Of a stretch of 64,000 bases of DNA, positions 16,612 through 27,027 are shown piece after piece. Within the stretch, counting starts at the first letter, position 1; every line of letters begins with the position of its first letter. The translations under genes were made by a program, and so were the position numbers. Source of the stretch: AP-15 sp035538335 (GTDB taxonomy: Bacteria; Pseudomonadota; Alphaproteobacteria; ATCC43930; CGMCC-115725). A model generated the notes under the pieces. It was not told the DNA's origin, made no database searches, and was given only the letters and a program-made list of their open reading frames with translations. The stretch is from the NCBI GenBank assembly GCA_035538335.1, contig DATLKN010000050.1, positions 124,001 through 188,000 of the forward strand, given 5' to 3'.

Positions 16612-17352
16612 ATGCAGTGGGCCGACACGGGTTTCGTGTTGGCGACACGCCGGCATGGCGAGAGCGGGCTCGTCGTCGAGCTGTTGACCCGTGAGCGCGG
16701 CCGCCACTTGGGTCTCGTGCGCGGCGGGCAGTCGCCCAAGCGGCGGGCGGTATTGCAGCCGGGGAACGAGGTGCGGGCGGTGTGGCGCGGCCGGCTGCCC
16801 GAGCATCTCGGCATGCTGGAATGCGAGCTGGTGCGGGCGCATGCCGCCCGGTTGCTCGACGAGCCGGCGCGGCTTGCGGCACTTGCCGCCGCGGCAGCGC
16901 TGCTTGCCGCGAGCCTCGGCGAGCGCGAGCCGCAAGCCGAGATCTTCGCCGGCTTTGCCCGGCTTCTGGCCCGCCTCGATTCGGGCGGATGGCCGCGGCG
17001 CTATGTCGAATGGGAGTGCGAGCTGCTCGCCGGATTGGGGTTCGGCCTCGACTTGCGGTGCTGCGCTGCGACCGGCGCCACGACCGATCTCACGCATGTC
17101 TCGCCGCGCACCGGGCGCGCCGTGTCCCGCGGAGCGGCCACGCCCTATCGCGACAAGCTTTTGACGCTGCCGGAATTTTTGTGGCGCGACAGCACGGCCG
17201 ACGGGCGCGCGATCGCCGAGGGCTTGCGCCTTACCGGGCATTTCCTCTTGCACCAGGTGCTGGCGCCGCAGGGGCGCGGCCTGCCGGAAGCGCGGCTGCG
17301 CTTCGCTGGCTTGATGGAGCGCGCCGCGGCGGCTGGTATGATCAGCGGCTGA
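16612..17352 (+). CDS. recO: DNA repair protein RecO
   Basis: 246 residues. The N-terminal OB-fold starts 'MQWADTGFVLATRRHGESGLVVELLT', typical of RecO, followed by 'RGGQSPKRRAVLQPGN'. The C-terminal helical part has 'LDLRCCAATGATTDLTHVSPRTGRAV'. RecO loads RecA on SSB-coated DNA in the RecFOR pathway. It sits 4 bases after era in the conserved rnc-era-recO order. Confidence 0.92.
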   Translation: MQWADTGFVLATRRHGESGLVVELLTRERGRHLGLVRGGQSPKRRAVLQPGNEVRAVWRGRLPEHLGMLECELVRAHAARLLDEPARLAALAAAAALLAASLGEREPQAEIFAGFARLLARLDSGGWPRRYVEWECELLAGLGFGLDLRCCAATGATTDLTHVSPRTGRAVSRGAATPYRDKLLTLPEFLWRDSTADGRAIAEGLRLTGHFLLHQVLAPQGRGLPEARLRFAGLMERAAAAGMISG

Positions 17353-17372
17353 ATCAGTTTCGATCGCGAGGC

Positions 17373-19598
<2,226 letters not shown>

Positions 19599-19612
19599 GA
19601 GCTCCGCCGGTT

Positions 19613-19678
19613 GTCATTGCGAGCGGAGCGAAGCAATCTTGGCCGAGATTGCCGCGGCGCTGCGCGCCTCGCAATGAC
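19613..19678. repeat. CATTGCGAG-type palindromic repeat, copy 2
   Basis: 66 bases bounded by GTCATTGCGAG and CTCGCAATGAC, with GCGAAGCAATCTTGG and GAGATTGCCGCGG inside. It sits between parC and tusA and may act as a transcript-end hairpin. Confidence 0.8.
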
Positions 19679-19694
19679 GCGTCTTCAAAGAGGC

Positions 19695-19949
19695 ATGACC
19701 AACGTGACCGAGACGGTAATTCCCGAGGCGACCCTCGACGCGACAGGGCTGCTGTGCCCCTTGCCGGTGTTGAAGGCGAAGCGGGCGCTCAGACCGCTCG
19801 CCGCCGGCGGCGTCCTTGAAGTGCTGGCGACCGACCCTGGCGCGGTCAAGGATTTCGAGCATTTCTGCCGTGCCACCGGCTGCACACTAGTCGAATCCTC
19901 GCAGCGCCCCGACGGGGTGCTGCGGTTCCTGTTGCGAAAGCCCAGCTGA
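19695..19949 (+). CDS. tusA: Sulfurtransferase TusA-family protein
   Basis: 84 residues. The diagnostic Cys-Pro-x-Pro is C21PLP in 'DATGLLCPLPVLKAKRAL', followed by 'LEVLATDPGAVKDFEHFC'. TusA-type proteins relay persulfide sulfur, for tRNA thiolation or sulfur metabolism. The iron alcohol dehydrogenase starts 13 bases downstream. Several unrelated TusA-like proteins share this fold, so the exact relay is unknown. Confidence 0.88.
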   Translation: MTNVTETVIPEATLDATGLLCPLPVLKAKRALRPLAAGGVLEVLATDPGAVKDFEHFCRATGCTLVESSQRPDGVLRFLLRKPS

Positions 19950-19962
19950 AGAGGAGGCGCTC

Positions 19963-21123
19963 ATGGTTCCGATCATCACGACGCCGCGGTTGATCGCGAT
20001 CGGCGGCGGCGCGCTCGCCGAACTGCCAGCCCTGCTCGGGCGCTTTGGGCTGAAGGCGCCGCTCTTTGTCACCGATCCGTTCATTGCGCGCTCGGGATCG
20101 CTCGACCGCGCCCGCTCGCTGCTGGAGGGCGCGGGCATCGCGGCACAAGTCTTCGCGGACACGGTGCCCGATCCGACTACCGCGGCGATCGAGGCGGGGG
20201 TCGGGCGGCTCGGCGAAGGCCAGTTCGACAGCCTCGTCGCGCTCGGCGGGGGCAGCTCGATCGACACCGCCAAAGGCATCTCCGTGCTCGCCGCCAACGG
20301 CGGCAAGATGCGCGACTACAAGGTGCCGAACGAGATCCCGAAAGCGGGCTTGCCGATCATCGCCATCCCGACGACTGCCGGCACCGGCTCGGAAGTCACC
20401 CGCTTCACCGTCATCACCGATACCGAGACCGACGAGAAAATGCTGATCGCCGGGCTCGCCTGCTGCCCGCTCGCCGCGATCGTCGATTACGAGCTGACCT
20501 TGACGATGCCGCTGCGGCTGACCGCCGACACCGGTATCGACAGCCTGACGCACGCGATCGAGGCCTATGTCAGCCGGCGCGCCAGCCCCTACACCGACGG
20601 GCTTGCCAGACACGCAATGGGGCTGATCGCGCAGCATATCCGCGCCGCCTGCCGCAAGCCCGGCGACCGCGCGGCGCGCGAGGCGATGATGCTCGGCGCA
20701 ACGACCGCAGGGATGGCGTTCTCGAATGCAAGCGTCGCGCTGGTGCACGGCATGAGCCGGCCGATCGGCGCCTTTTTCCATGTCCCGCACGGCCTCTCGA
20801 ATGCGATGCTGCTGCCCGAGATCACCGCCTTCTCGGCGCCGGCCGCACTCGAACGCTATGCCGATTGCGCCCGCGCGATGGGGGTGGCGGAGGAGGGCGA
20901 GGGGAGTCAGTCGGCGGTGGCGCGGCTGCTCGACGAACTGCGGCGGCTCAACGAGGAACTCGAAGTGCCGACCCCGAAGGCCTACGGCATCGACGGTGCG
21001 CGCTATCACTCGCTGCTGCCGGTGATGGCGAGCCAGGCGCTCGCCTCGGGCTCGCCGGCCAACAACCCGCGGGTGCCGACGCAGGAGGAGATCATCGCCC
21101 TGTACAAACGGGTCTACGGCTGA
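19963..21123 (+). CDS. Iron-containing alcohol dehydrogenase
   Basis: 386 residues, group III (Fe-ADH). The nucleotide-binding 'LGGGSSIDTAKGI' is clear, and the metal-binding region is 'ADTGIDSLTHAIEAYVS', 'LVHGMSRPIGAFFHVPHG'. A strong GAGGAGG ribosome site precedes the ATG. It oxidises or reduces small alcohols and aldehydes with NAD(P). Downstream lies an imperfect repeat before a convergent Rieske ferredoxin. Confidence 0.93.
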   Translation: MVPIITTPRLIAIGGGALAELPALLGRFGLKAPLFVTDPFIARSGSLDRARSLLEGAGIAAQVFADTVPDPTTAAIEAGVGRLGEGQFDSLVALGGGSSIDTAKGISVLAANGGKMRDYKVPNEIPKAGLPIIAIPTTAGTGSEVTRFTVITDTETDEKMLIAGLACCPLAAIVDYELTLTMPLRLTADTGIDSLTHAIEAYVSRRASPYTDGLARHAMGLIAQHIRAACRKPGDRAAREAMMLGATTAGMAFSNASVALVHGMSRPIGAFFHVPHGLSNAMLLPEITAFSAPAALERYADCARAMGVAEEGEGSQSAVARLLDELRRLNEELEVPTPKAYGIDGARYHSLLPVMASQALASGSPANNPRVPTQEEIIALYKRVYG

Positions 21124-21265
21124 AACCGGTCGGGATAAGCGTCGCGCGTCCTTTGACGCGGCGCGGCGGCTACTTTCTTGATGCCATCCAGACTCACCTC
21201 ATGGCGAGGAGCGCGCGAAGCGTGCATCTCGAACCTCGCAGGGCGGTGATGCAGCCACGATTGCC

Positions 21266-21589
21266 TCACTCGAGCCCGATCTCGATGTCGCCGTCGCGGA
21301 CGCGCACTGGATAGGTCTTCAAATCCTCGGTCGCCGGCGGGTCGAGCACCTTGCCGGTGCGCACGTCGAAACGCGCCGCATGCAGCGGGCATTCGATCGC
21401 CGTCCCGGTGAGCCAGCCGTCCGAAAGGCGTGCATAGGCGTGCGTGCAGATGTTGTCGGTGGCGTAGAGGGAGCCGTCGCAATCGTAGACCGCGATCTGC
21501 CGGCCGGCGACTTCGACCCCGATCGCTTCGCCCTCGGCGAGGTCGGCGCGCCGCGCCGCGCGCACCCAAGAAAGTTCGCCCGAGCTCAT
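21266..21589 (-). CDS. Rieske-type [2Fe-2S] ferredoxin
   Basis: 107 residues forming one Rieske domain. The cluster ligands are C48-x-H50 ('ICTHAYA') and C67-x2-H70 ('CPLHAARF'). Such small soluble ferredoxins pass electrons to Rieske oxygenases or are nitrite-reductase small-subunit-like. The dioxygenase at 3.1-4.4 kb lacks its own ferredoxin, so this is a candidate partner, but linkage is not shown. It lies 6 bases after the Lrp-like gene on the same strand. Confidence 0.9.
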   Translation of the reverse strand: MSSGELSWVRAARRADLAEGEAIGVEVAGRQIAVYDCDGSLYATDNICTHAYARLSDGWLTGTAIECPLHAARFDVRTGKVLDPPATEDLKTYPVRVRDGDIEIGLE

Positions 21590-21595
21590 CGCGCG

Positions 21596-21853
21596 TCAGG
21601 CGGAAGTGTCTTCCGAAAATGCCTTGAAGGCGATGATCGTGAAGGTGTCCTTGATGCCGGGCAAGGTCTGCAGCCGCTCGGTCACAAAATGGCCGATATC
21701 GGCATTTTCCGGCAGATAGCACTTCATCAATAGGTCGTATTGCCCGGAGGTCGAGTAGACTTCGGAAACCTGCTCGATGCCGGAGACGACCTCGTCGGCA
21801 ACCTCATACGCCTTGCCGAGCTCACATTTCACCATGATGAAGATGGTTTTCAT
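21596..21853 (-). CDS. Stand-alone Lrp/AsnC ligand-binding (RAM) domain protein
   Basis: 85 residues: only the effector-binding ferredoxin-like domain of Lrp/AsnC regulators ('FIMVKCELGKAYEVADEV', 'SGQYDLLMKCYLPEN', 'LPGIKDTFTIIAFKAF'). The DNA-binding helix-turn-helix is absent. Stand-alone RAM proteins assemble into rings and bind amino acids; their targets are mostly unknown. Co-transcription with the Rieske ferredoxin is likely. Confidence 0.88.
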   Translation of the reverse strand: MKTIFIMVKCELGKAYEVADEVVSGIEQVSEVYSTSGQYDLLMKCYLPENADIGHFVTERLQTLPGIKDTFTIIAFKAFSEDTSA

Positions 21854-21883
21854 GGCGTCGCCCTCGCCGGGTTCGGATGCGCC

Positions 21884-23302
21884 TCACGAGCCCGATAATA
21901 TACGCGGCGCGCGGGCGAGGAAGGCCGGCAAATGGTCGCCGAACCCGACGACCCGGCGATCTTCTTCCGGGCGTTCTCGCGGCGGCTTCTTGTCCGGCTC
22001 GCGGCGTTTCGGAAATGGCGTCACGTTCGACGCGGCCGCGCTCTCAGGCGCCACTGCGACCGGTCGCGAGCCCTGACGCGGCGACAGAGTGCTGCGCCGG
22101 CTGCTCGGTCCGGCGCGAGGCCGGCGCGGCCGGTCGTCGTCGAATTCGAGGCTCGCCGGTTCGATCCCGCCGACCGCGATAGTCGGGATTTGCTTGCCAA
22201 TCAGCTTTTCGATGGCGGCGACGGCCTTGCCGTCCTCGGGAACCGCCAACATGAAGGAGCGGCCTTCGCGTCTGGCCCGGCCGGTGCGGCCGATGCGATG
22301 CACATAATCCTCGGCATGGACCGGCACGTCGAAGCAGAAGACGTGGCTCAAGCCCTGGATGTCGAGGCCGCGCGCCGCGACATCGCTCGCCACCAGGATG
22401 CGGACTTCCCCTTGCCGGAAGCGCTCGAGCGTCTCGGTGCGCTTGGGTTGGGGCATGTCGCCGTGCAGCGCGGCGGCGTCGAAACCTTGGCGGACGAGCG
22501 CGCGGTGGAGCGAGTCGACCTCGCGTTTGCGGTTGCAGAAAATGAGCGCGTTCTTCACGTCCTCGGCGCGCAGCAAACGGTGCAGCACCTCACGCTTGTC
22601 CTCCGCAGAGACGACCGCAAGCGACTGCACCACGGTCTCGGCCGGCGAGGCGGGCGGCGCTACAGCGATCTCCTTCGGACTGAACAGAAACGCGTCCGCG
22701 AGCTTTCTGATCTCGGGCGGCATGGTCGCGGAAAAGAACAGCGTCTGGCGCGCCTTGGGCAATAGGCCGACGATGCGCTCGACATCCGGGATGAAGCCCA
22801 TGTCGAGCATGCGATCGGCCTCGTCGATGACCAGGATGCGCGCGTCGCCGAGGATGATCTTGCCGCGGCCGTAGAGATCGAGAAGCCGCCCGGGCGTTGC
22901 GATCAGCACGTCGACACCGCGATCGAGCTTCTTTTCTTGGTCGACGAAACTCTCGCCGCCGATCAAGAGGGCCATCGTCAGGCGATGGTACTTGCCGTAG
23001 GTTTCAAACGCGGCGGAGACCTGCGTCGCCAGTTCGCGCGTCGGTTCGAGGATCAGGGAGCGCGGCATCCGCGCCCTCGCCCGGCCGGCGCTCAGCATAT
23101 CGATCATCGGCAGCACGAAGCTCGCCGTCTTGCCGGTCCCGGTCTGGGCGCAGCCTAAAACGTCCCGTCCCGCCTGAACGTGCGGGATAGCTTGCTGTTG
23201 GATCGGGGTGGGGGTGACGTAGCCGGCGTCGGAGACTGCCTGAAGGATCTCAGGCGATAGACCAAGTTCGGAAAAACCCATCGAGATATTGAAACCTTGC
23301 AT
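21884..23302 (-). CDS. DEAD-box RNA helicase (RhlE-like)
   Basis: 472 residues. Q-motif 'FSELGLSPEILQAV..PTPIQQQAIP', Walker A 'AQTGTGKT', 'PTRELATQ', DEAD in 'IDEADRMLDMGF', 'FSATMP', 'ARGLDIQGLSHVF' and 'HRIGRTGRARREG' are all present. The C-terminal 100 residues are basic and low in complexity, as in RhlE-type helicases that act on rRNA or in cold adaptation. Start may instead be the ATG at 23281 (MGFSELG); neither has a strong ribosome site. The cold-shock gene and infA lie just upstream on the same strand. Confidence 0.93.
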   Translation of the reverse strand: MQGFNISMGFSELGLSPEILQAVSDAGYVTPTPIQQQAIPHVQAGRDVLGCAQTGTGKTASFVLPMIDMLSAGRARARMPRSLILEPTRELATQVSAAFETYGKYHRLTMALLIGGESFVDQEKKLDRGVDVLIATPGRLLDLYGRGKIILGDARILVIDEADRMLDMGFIPDVERIVGLLPKARQTLFFSATMPPEIRKLADAFLFSPKEIAVAPPASPAETVVQSLAVVSAEDKREVLHRLLRAEDVKNALIFCNRKREVDSLHRALVRQGFDAAALHGDMPQPKRTETLERFRQGEVRILVASDVAARGLDIQGLSHVFCFDVPVHAEDYVHRIGRTGRARREGRSFMLAVPEDGKAVAAIEKLIGKQIPTIAVGGIEPASLEFDDDRPRRPRAGPSSRRSTLSPRQGSRPVAVAPESAAASNVTPFPKRREPDKKPPRERPEEDRRVVGFGDHLPAFLARAPRILSGS

Positions 23303-23404
23303 GAAATGTCGGAACAGTGCGTCCCACCCACCTAAATGGGCAACTGCCCGAAGAAGTCAAACTGTTTCGCGTGATTAGTCATGTTCTTGCAACAAGTCAG
23401 AGCA

Positions 23405-23435
23405 GCGCTACGCGGTACCCGCGGCCGCGCAGCGC
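23405..23435. terminator. GC-rich hairpin between infA and the helicase gene
   Basis: Arms GCGCTACGCGG (23405-23415) and CCGCGCAGCGC (23425-23435) pair at 10 of 11 positions around a 9-base loop, 22 bases beyond the infA stop on the minus strand. There is no T-run, so termination may be weak or Rho-aided. Confidence 0.35.
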
Positions 23436-23457
23436 AGGTCCGGCGATACGGCAGCCC

Positions 23458-23727
23458 TCAGCGACGACGGAATTGCGGCCGCGGGGCCACCGGCGGCGCC
23501 GCGCGCTCGTCCTTGTGGCGGAAGTTGATTCGGCCTTTCGAGAGATCGTACGGGGTCATCTCGACGGTGACCCGGTCGCCGGCGAGGATGCGGATACGGT
23601 TTTTCTTCATCCGGCCGGACGAATACGCGAGCGTCTCGTGCCCATTGTCGAGACGCACGCGAAAACGAGCATCGGGAAGGAGTTCGAGAACCGTGCCTTC
23701 AAATTCGATCAGGTCTTCCTTGGGCAA
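23458..23727 (-). CDS. infA: Translation initiation factor IF-1
   Basis: 89 residues of one S1-like OB fold, 'EFEGTVLELLPDARFRVRLDNGH', 'RMKKNRIRILAGDRVTVEMTPYDLSKGRI'. IF-1 blocks the A site during initiation. The reading begins at a TTG with GAGGAG about 7 bases upstream; no in-frame ATG gives a complete N-terminus. A 15-residue basic extension follows the OB fold, as in other alphaproteobacteria. The csp gene lies 24 bases upstream on the same strand. Confidence 0.95.
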   Translation of the reverse strand: MPKEDLIEFEGTVLELLPDARFRVRLDNGHETLAYSSGRMKKNRIRILAGDRVTVEMTPYDLSKGRINFRHKDERAAPPVAPRPQFRRR

Positions 23728-23751
23728 GGGGTTCTCCTCGGAGGTGCGCGA

Positions 23752-23958
23752 TCAGGCGAGCTGCAGATTGACCGCCGAGACCCGACCCCGCTGGCCCTGC
23801 TCAAGCTCGTAGCTGAGCTTTTGGCCTTCCCGGAGATTGTCGAGCCCCGCGCGCTCGACCGCGGAGATGTGAACGAAAACGTCGGCGCCGCCGCTCGAGG
23901 GCTCGATGAATCCATAGCCCTTCTGAGCATTGAACCATTTGACCGTACCGGTGGCCAT
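23752..23958 (-). CDS. Cold-shock protein (CspA family)
   Basis: 68 residues from 'MATGTVKWFNAQKGYGFI'. RNP1 (KGYGFI) and RNP2 ('DVFVHIS') are intact, so it binds single-stranded RNA or DNA. GGAG lies 9 bases before this ATG; an in-frame ATG 15 bases earlier is less likely. A perfect 22-base palindrome in the leader at 23985-24006 may regulate it. infA follows. Confidence 0.95.
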   Translation of the reverse strand: MATGTVKWFNAQKGYGFIEPSSGGADVFVHISAVERAGLDNLREGQKLSYELEQGQRGRVSAVNLQLA

Positions 23959-23984
23959 CGGCAGAAACTCCAATCAGCGTAAGG

Positions 23985-24006
23985 GCGTGCCGCGGCCGCG
24001 GCACGC
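23985..24006. promoter_or_regulatory. 22-base perfect palindrome upstream of csp
   Basis: GCGTGCCGCGG is followed directly by its exact complement, 26 bases upstream of the csp start. It may be an operator or an RNA hairpin in the cold-shock leader. Without a loop it looks more like a DNA site than a terminator. Confidence 0.4.
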
Positions 24007-24085
24007 ATCGTACACCCTCGGGATCGAGCCCGAGCGCATCGACGCGCACTAGTTAGGGCGCGCGCCATCATTGTGCAAGTGATTA

Positions 24086-26077
24086 TCAAACGTCCAGATC
24101 GCGGGCAAATCGGGCATTTTTCTGAATGTATTCGAAGCGCAGCTCCGGGCGTCGGCCCATCAGGGTCTCGACGAGCGCCTGCGTGCGCGCGAATTCTTCA
24201 CCCGGCGCGCCGTGCGCCGGCGAATTCGGCGGCAGGGTCACGCGCAGCAGCGTGCGCTGCGCCGGGTCCATCGTGGTCGCCTTCAGGTAGCGCGCCGGCA
24301 TCTCGCCGAGACCCTTGAAACGGCTGACCTCGACCTTGCCGCGGCCGGAAAAAGCGGTCTCGATCAACTGTTCGCGATGCGCATCGTCGCGGGCATAGAG
24401 CGTCGTCTCGCCCTGGCTCAAACGATAGAGCGGCGGTAGCGCCAGATAGAGGTGGCCCTGTTCGACGAGCTGCGGCATCTCGCGGAAGAAAAAGGTCATC
24501 AAGAGCGCGGCGATGTGCGCGCCGTCGACATCGGCATCGGTCATGATGATGACCCGTTCGTAGCGCAGCGCTTCCTCGCGGTAGTGCAAGCCCGAGCCGG
24601 CGCCGAGCGCCAGCATGATGTCGGCCAGTTCCTGGTTGGCGCGCATCTTGTCGGCGGTGGCGCTGGCGACGTTGAGAATCTTGCCGCGCAGCGGCAGGAT
24701 CGCCTGCGTTTCGCGGGCGCGCGCCTGCTTTGCCGAGCCGCCCGCGCTGTCGCCCTCGACGAGAAAGATCTCAGTGTCCTCGGCGTCAGCCCGGGTACAG
24801 TCGGCGAGCTTCCCGGGCAGGCGCAGCTTGCGCGTCGCGGTCTTGCGCGCGAACTCCTTTTGCTGCCGCTTGCGCTGGCGCTCCTCGGCGCGCTCCGCGA
24901 CGCGCTCCAGGATTAGCCGCGCACCGGCGGGGTCGGCGGCGAGCCAGTGATCGAAATGGTCCTTGACCGCGTTCTCAATCAGTCGGCTCGCCTCGGGCGA
25001 GGCAAGCCGCTCCTTCGTCTGACCCTGGAACTGCGGCTCGCGGATGAACAGCGACAGCAGCATCGCGACGCCGCCGGTCGCATCTTCCCCGATCGCTTGC
25101 GCGAGGCGTCGGTTGCCGACGAGCTCGCCATAGCCCTTGATGCCGCGCAGCAGCGCGTTTTTCAGCCCCGCCTCGTGGGTGCCGCCTTCCGGCGTCGGGA
25201 TCGTGTTGCAGTAGGAATGAATGAAGCCGTCATCCTCGTCTTCCGGCCAGGCGACCGCCCATTCGACGCTGCCGCCCTCGGGAAAGCCGAGCTGGCCGCA
25301 AAAGGGGCGCGGGGCGAGCATGGCGCGCCCATCGAGGCTCGCCGCGAGAAAGTCGCCGAGGCCGCCGGGAAAATGCAGCCGCGCCTCGAGCGGCACGCCC
25401 TCCGGGCGGGGCAGCGAGGGGTCGCAGCTCCAGCGGATCTCGAGCCCGCGGAACAGATAAGCCTTGGAGCGTGCCATCCGGTAGAGCGTCGCCGGGCGGA
25501 ACGACGCCTCGCCGAAGATCGTCGGATCGGGATGAAAGCGCAGCATCGTGCCGCGCCGATTCGGCACCGGGCCGCGGTCGTCGAGCCCGCCTCGCGGCAC
25601 GCCGCGGCTGTAGCTTTGCGCCCATAGCCGGCGGTCGCGCGCGACCTCGACTTCGAGCGCGTCGGAAAGCGCGTTGACCACCGACACGCCGACGCCGTGC
25701 AGACCGCCCGAATGCCGGTACACCTCGCCGCCGAACTTGCCGCCCGAATGCAAGGTCGTCAGGATGACCTCGAGAGCGGATTTGTCCGGGAAGCGAGGAT
25801 GCGAATCGACCGGGATGCCGCGGCCGTTGTCGCGCACCGTCACCCAGTTGCCGGCGGTGAGCTCGATCTCGATCCGTGTCGCGTGGCCGGCGACGGCTTC
25901 GTCCATCGCGTTGTCGAGCACCTCGGCGACCAGATGGTGCAGCCCGCGCTCGTCGGTGCCGCCGATATACATGCCGGGGCGGCGGCGTACCGGTTCGAGG
26001 CCTTCGAGGACCTCGATGTCCTTGGCGGAGTAATCCTCTCTCGGCTTTGCGCCGAGCCTGTCGAAGAGATCGGGCAT
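24086..26077 (-). CDS. parE: Topoisomerase IV subunit B
   Basis: 663 residues beginning 'MPDLFDRLGAKPREDYSAKDIEVLEG'. The GHKL ATPase part has 'DNAMDEAVAG', 'DNGRGIPVD' and 'GLHGVGVSVVNALS'. The TOPRIM part has 'EIFLVEGDSAGGSAKQAR' and 'IMTDADVDGAHIAALL'. It powers decatenation with ParC. The frame stays open upstream but that part has no family similarity. There is no ribosome site; a TATAAT lies 6 bases before the ATG, suggesting a leaderless mRNA. Confidence 0.95.
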   Translation of the reverse strand: MPDLFDRLGAKPREDYSAKDIEVLEGLEPVRRRPGMYIGGTDERGLHHLVAEVLDNAMDEAVAGHATRIEIELTAGNWVTVRDNGRGIPVDSHPRFPDKSALEVILTTLHSGGKFGGEVYRHSGGLHGVGVSVVNALSDALEVEVARDRRLWAQSYSRGVPRGGLDDRGPVPNRRGTMLRFHPDPTIFGEASFRPATLYRMARSKAYLFRGLEIRWSCDPSLPRPEGVPLEARLHFPGGLGDFLAASLDGRAMLAPRPFCGQLGFPEGGSVEWAVAWPEDEDDGFIHSYCNTIPTPEGGTHEAGLKNALLRGIKGYGELVGNRRLAQAIGEDATGGVAMLLSLFIREPQFQGQTKERLASPEASRLIENAVKDHFDHWLAADPAGARLILERVAERAEERQRKRQQKEFARKTATRKLRLPGKLADCTRADAEDTEIFLVEGDSAGGSAKQARARETQAILPLRGKILNVASATADKMRANQELADIMLALGAGSGLHYREEALRYERVIIMTDADVDGAHIAALLMTFFFREMPQLVEQGHLYLALPPLYRLSQGETTLYARDDAHREQLIETAFSGRGKVEVSRFKGLGEMPARYLKATTMDPAQRTLLRVTLPPNSPAHGAPGEEFARTQALVETLMGRRPELRFEYIQKNARFARDLDV

Positions 26078-26083
26078 GCCCGG

Positions 26084-26111
26084 ATTATAGGGGCCGTCCG
26101 GGCGGACGCAA
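26084..26111 (-). promoter_or_regulatory. parE promoter, predicted leaderless
   Basis: Reading leftward, TTGCGT (26111-26106) and TATAAT (26089-26084) are separated by 16 bases. The perfect minus-10 ends 6 bases before the parE ATG, so transcription would start at or beside the start codon. Confidence 0.6.
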
Positions 26112-26250
26112 GCAGGATGCGGTATCCCGCGCCGCACGAGACAACAACATCTTGGATCGGCACCCGCATCTTCCGCCCGCCGGCCATTTGCTCGCGGCGT
26201 CTCGCACGGCTTGGCGGAACTCTCCTCGACCGCAGGGGCTTTGTGGGGTG

Positions 26251-26475
26251 ATGATGCGCGACACGACGATGATGACGAACGAGCGCAAGATTTGGGAGGC
26301 CGCGTTGCTGCTCGTGCGGCAACATGGCGCGGAAGCCGCGGAGGTGGCGCGCCGCGAGGCCCAGCGCCGGCGCGGCGAAGACGATGAGCTGACGCGCGTC
26401 GTGTGGTGCTGGATCGCGCGCTCGACCGCCGAATTGCTGCGGCCGTGCCCGGAGGACGACGAGCGGGTGCACTGA
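26251..26475 (+). CDS. Small hypothetical protein (74 aa)
   Basis: I do not recognise the family with certainty. The product has a helical core, 'ERKIWEAALLLVRQHGAEAAEVARREAQRR', followed by 'TRVVWCWIARSTAELLR', the shape of several short uncharacterised alphaproteobacterial proteins. Four in-frame ATG codons lie at 26251, 26254, 26269 and 26272. It is divergent from parE across 173 bases and 65 bases before msrB on the same strand. Confidence 0.55.
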   Translation: MMRDTTMMTNERKIWEAALLLVRQHGAEAAEVARREAQRRRGEDDELTRVVWCWIARSTAELLRPCPEDDERVH

Positions 26476-26540
26476 ACCCCTTCATCTCGCCCGGCGCGAC
26501 CCGATATCTCATTGCGATCGACGGCACGCGGGAGACGAGG

Positions 26541-27017
26541 ATGGCAGAGGGGTTGTTCGGCCGGTTCGGCGGCCGCACGCAAGAGAAAACGTTTCCGGTC
26601 AGCAAGAGCGACGAGGAATGGCGGCGCGAGCTGACGCCGGAGCAGTATCAGGTCCTGCGCCGGCACGGCACCGAGCGCGCCGGATCGAGCCCGCTCGACA
26701 AGGAATACGGCACGGGCATCTACCATTGCCGCGGCTGCGGCCAGCCGCTTTTCGCCTCCGACGCCAAGTTTAACAGCGGCACCGGTTGGCCGAGCTTTTG
26801 GGCGCCGATTGAAGAAGCGATCGAGACCAACGTCGACCGCAGCTTCTTCATGACGCGCACCGAAGTCCATTGCCGCCGCTGCGGCGGCCACCTCGGGCAC
26901 GTGTTCGAGGATGGTCCCGAACCGACCGGCTTACGGTATTGCATGAACGGCGCAGCGCTCGATTTCCACGGCGCGGAGGCCTTGCGGGAGACCCCGGCTG
27001 CAGAACGCAAGCCTTAG
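26541..27017 (+). CDS. msrB: Peptide-methionine (R)-S-oxide reductase
   Basis: 158 residues. Zinc cysteines C63xxC66 and C111xxC114, 'FNSGTGWPSFW' and the catalytic C134 in 'LRYCMNGAALDF' identify MsrB, which repairs oxidised methionine. GGAGACGAGG precedes the ATG. The active-site segment reads RYCMNGAAL where most homologues have RYCINSASL, a conservative change. Confidence 0.95.
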   Translation: MAEGLFGRFGGRTQEKTFPVSKSDEEWRRELTPEQYQVLRRHGTERAGSSPLDKEYGTGIYHCRGCGQPLFASDAKFNSGTGWPSFWAPIEEAIETNVDRSFFMTRTEVHCRRCGGHLGHVFEDGPEPTGLRYCMNGAALDFHGAEALRETPAAERKP

Positions 27018-27027
27018 CAGAAGCGCG

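Noticed and set aside
21180..21250. Imperfect repeat after the alcohol dehydrogenase (CTCATGGCGAGGAGCGCGC...)
   Set aside because: It resembles another dispersed repeat type of alphaproteobacteria, but I found no second copy in this window, so it was not listed as a feature.
26078..26605. Longer N-terminus for parE in an open upstream frame
   Set aside because: Sequence before the MPDLFDR start has no family similarity, overlaps a divergent small gene and lies upstream of the predicted promoter.
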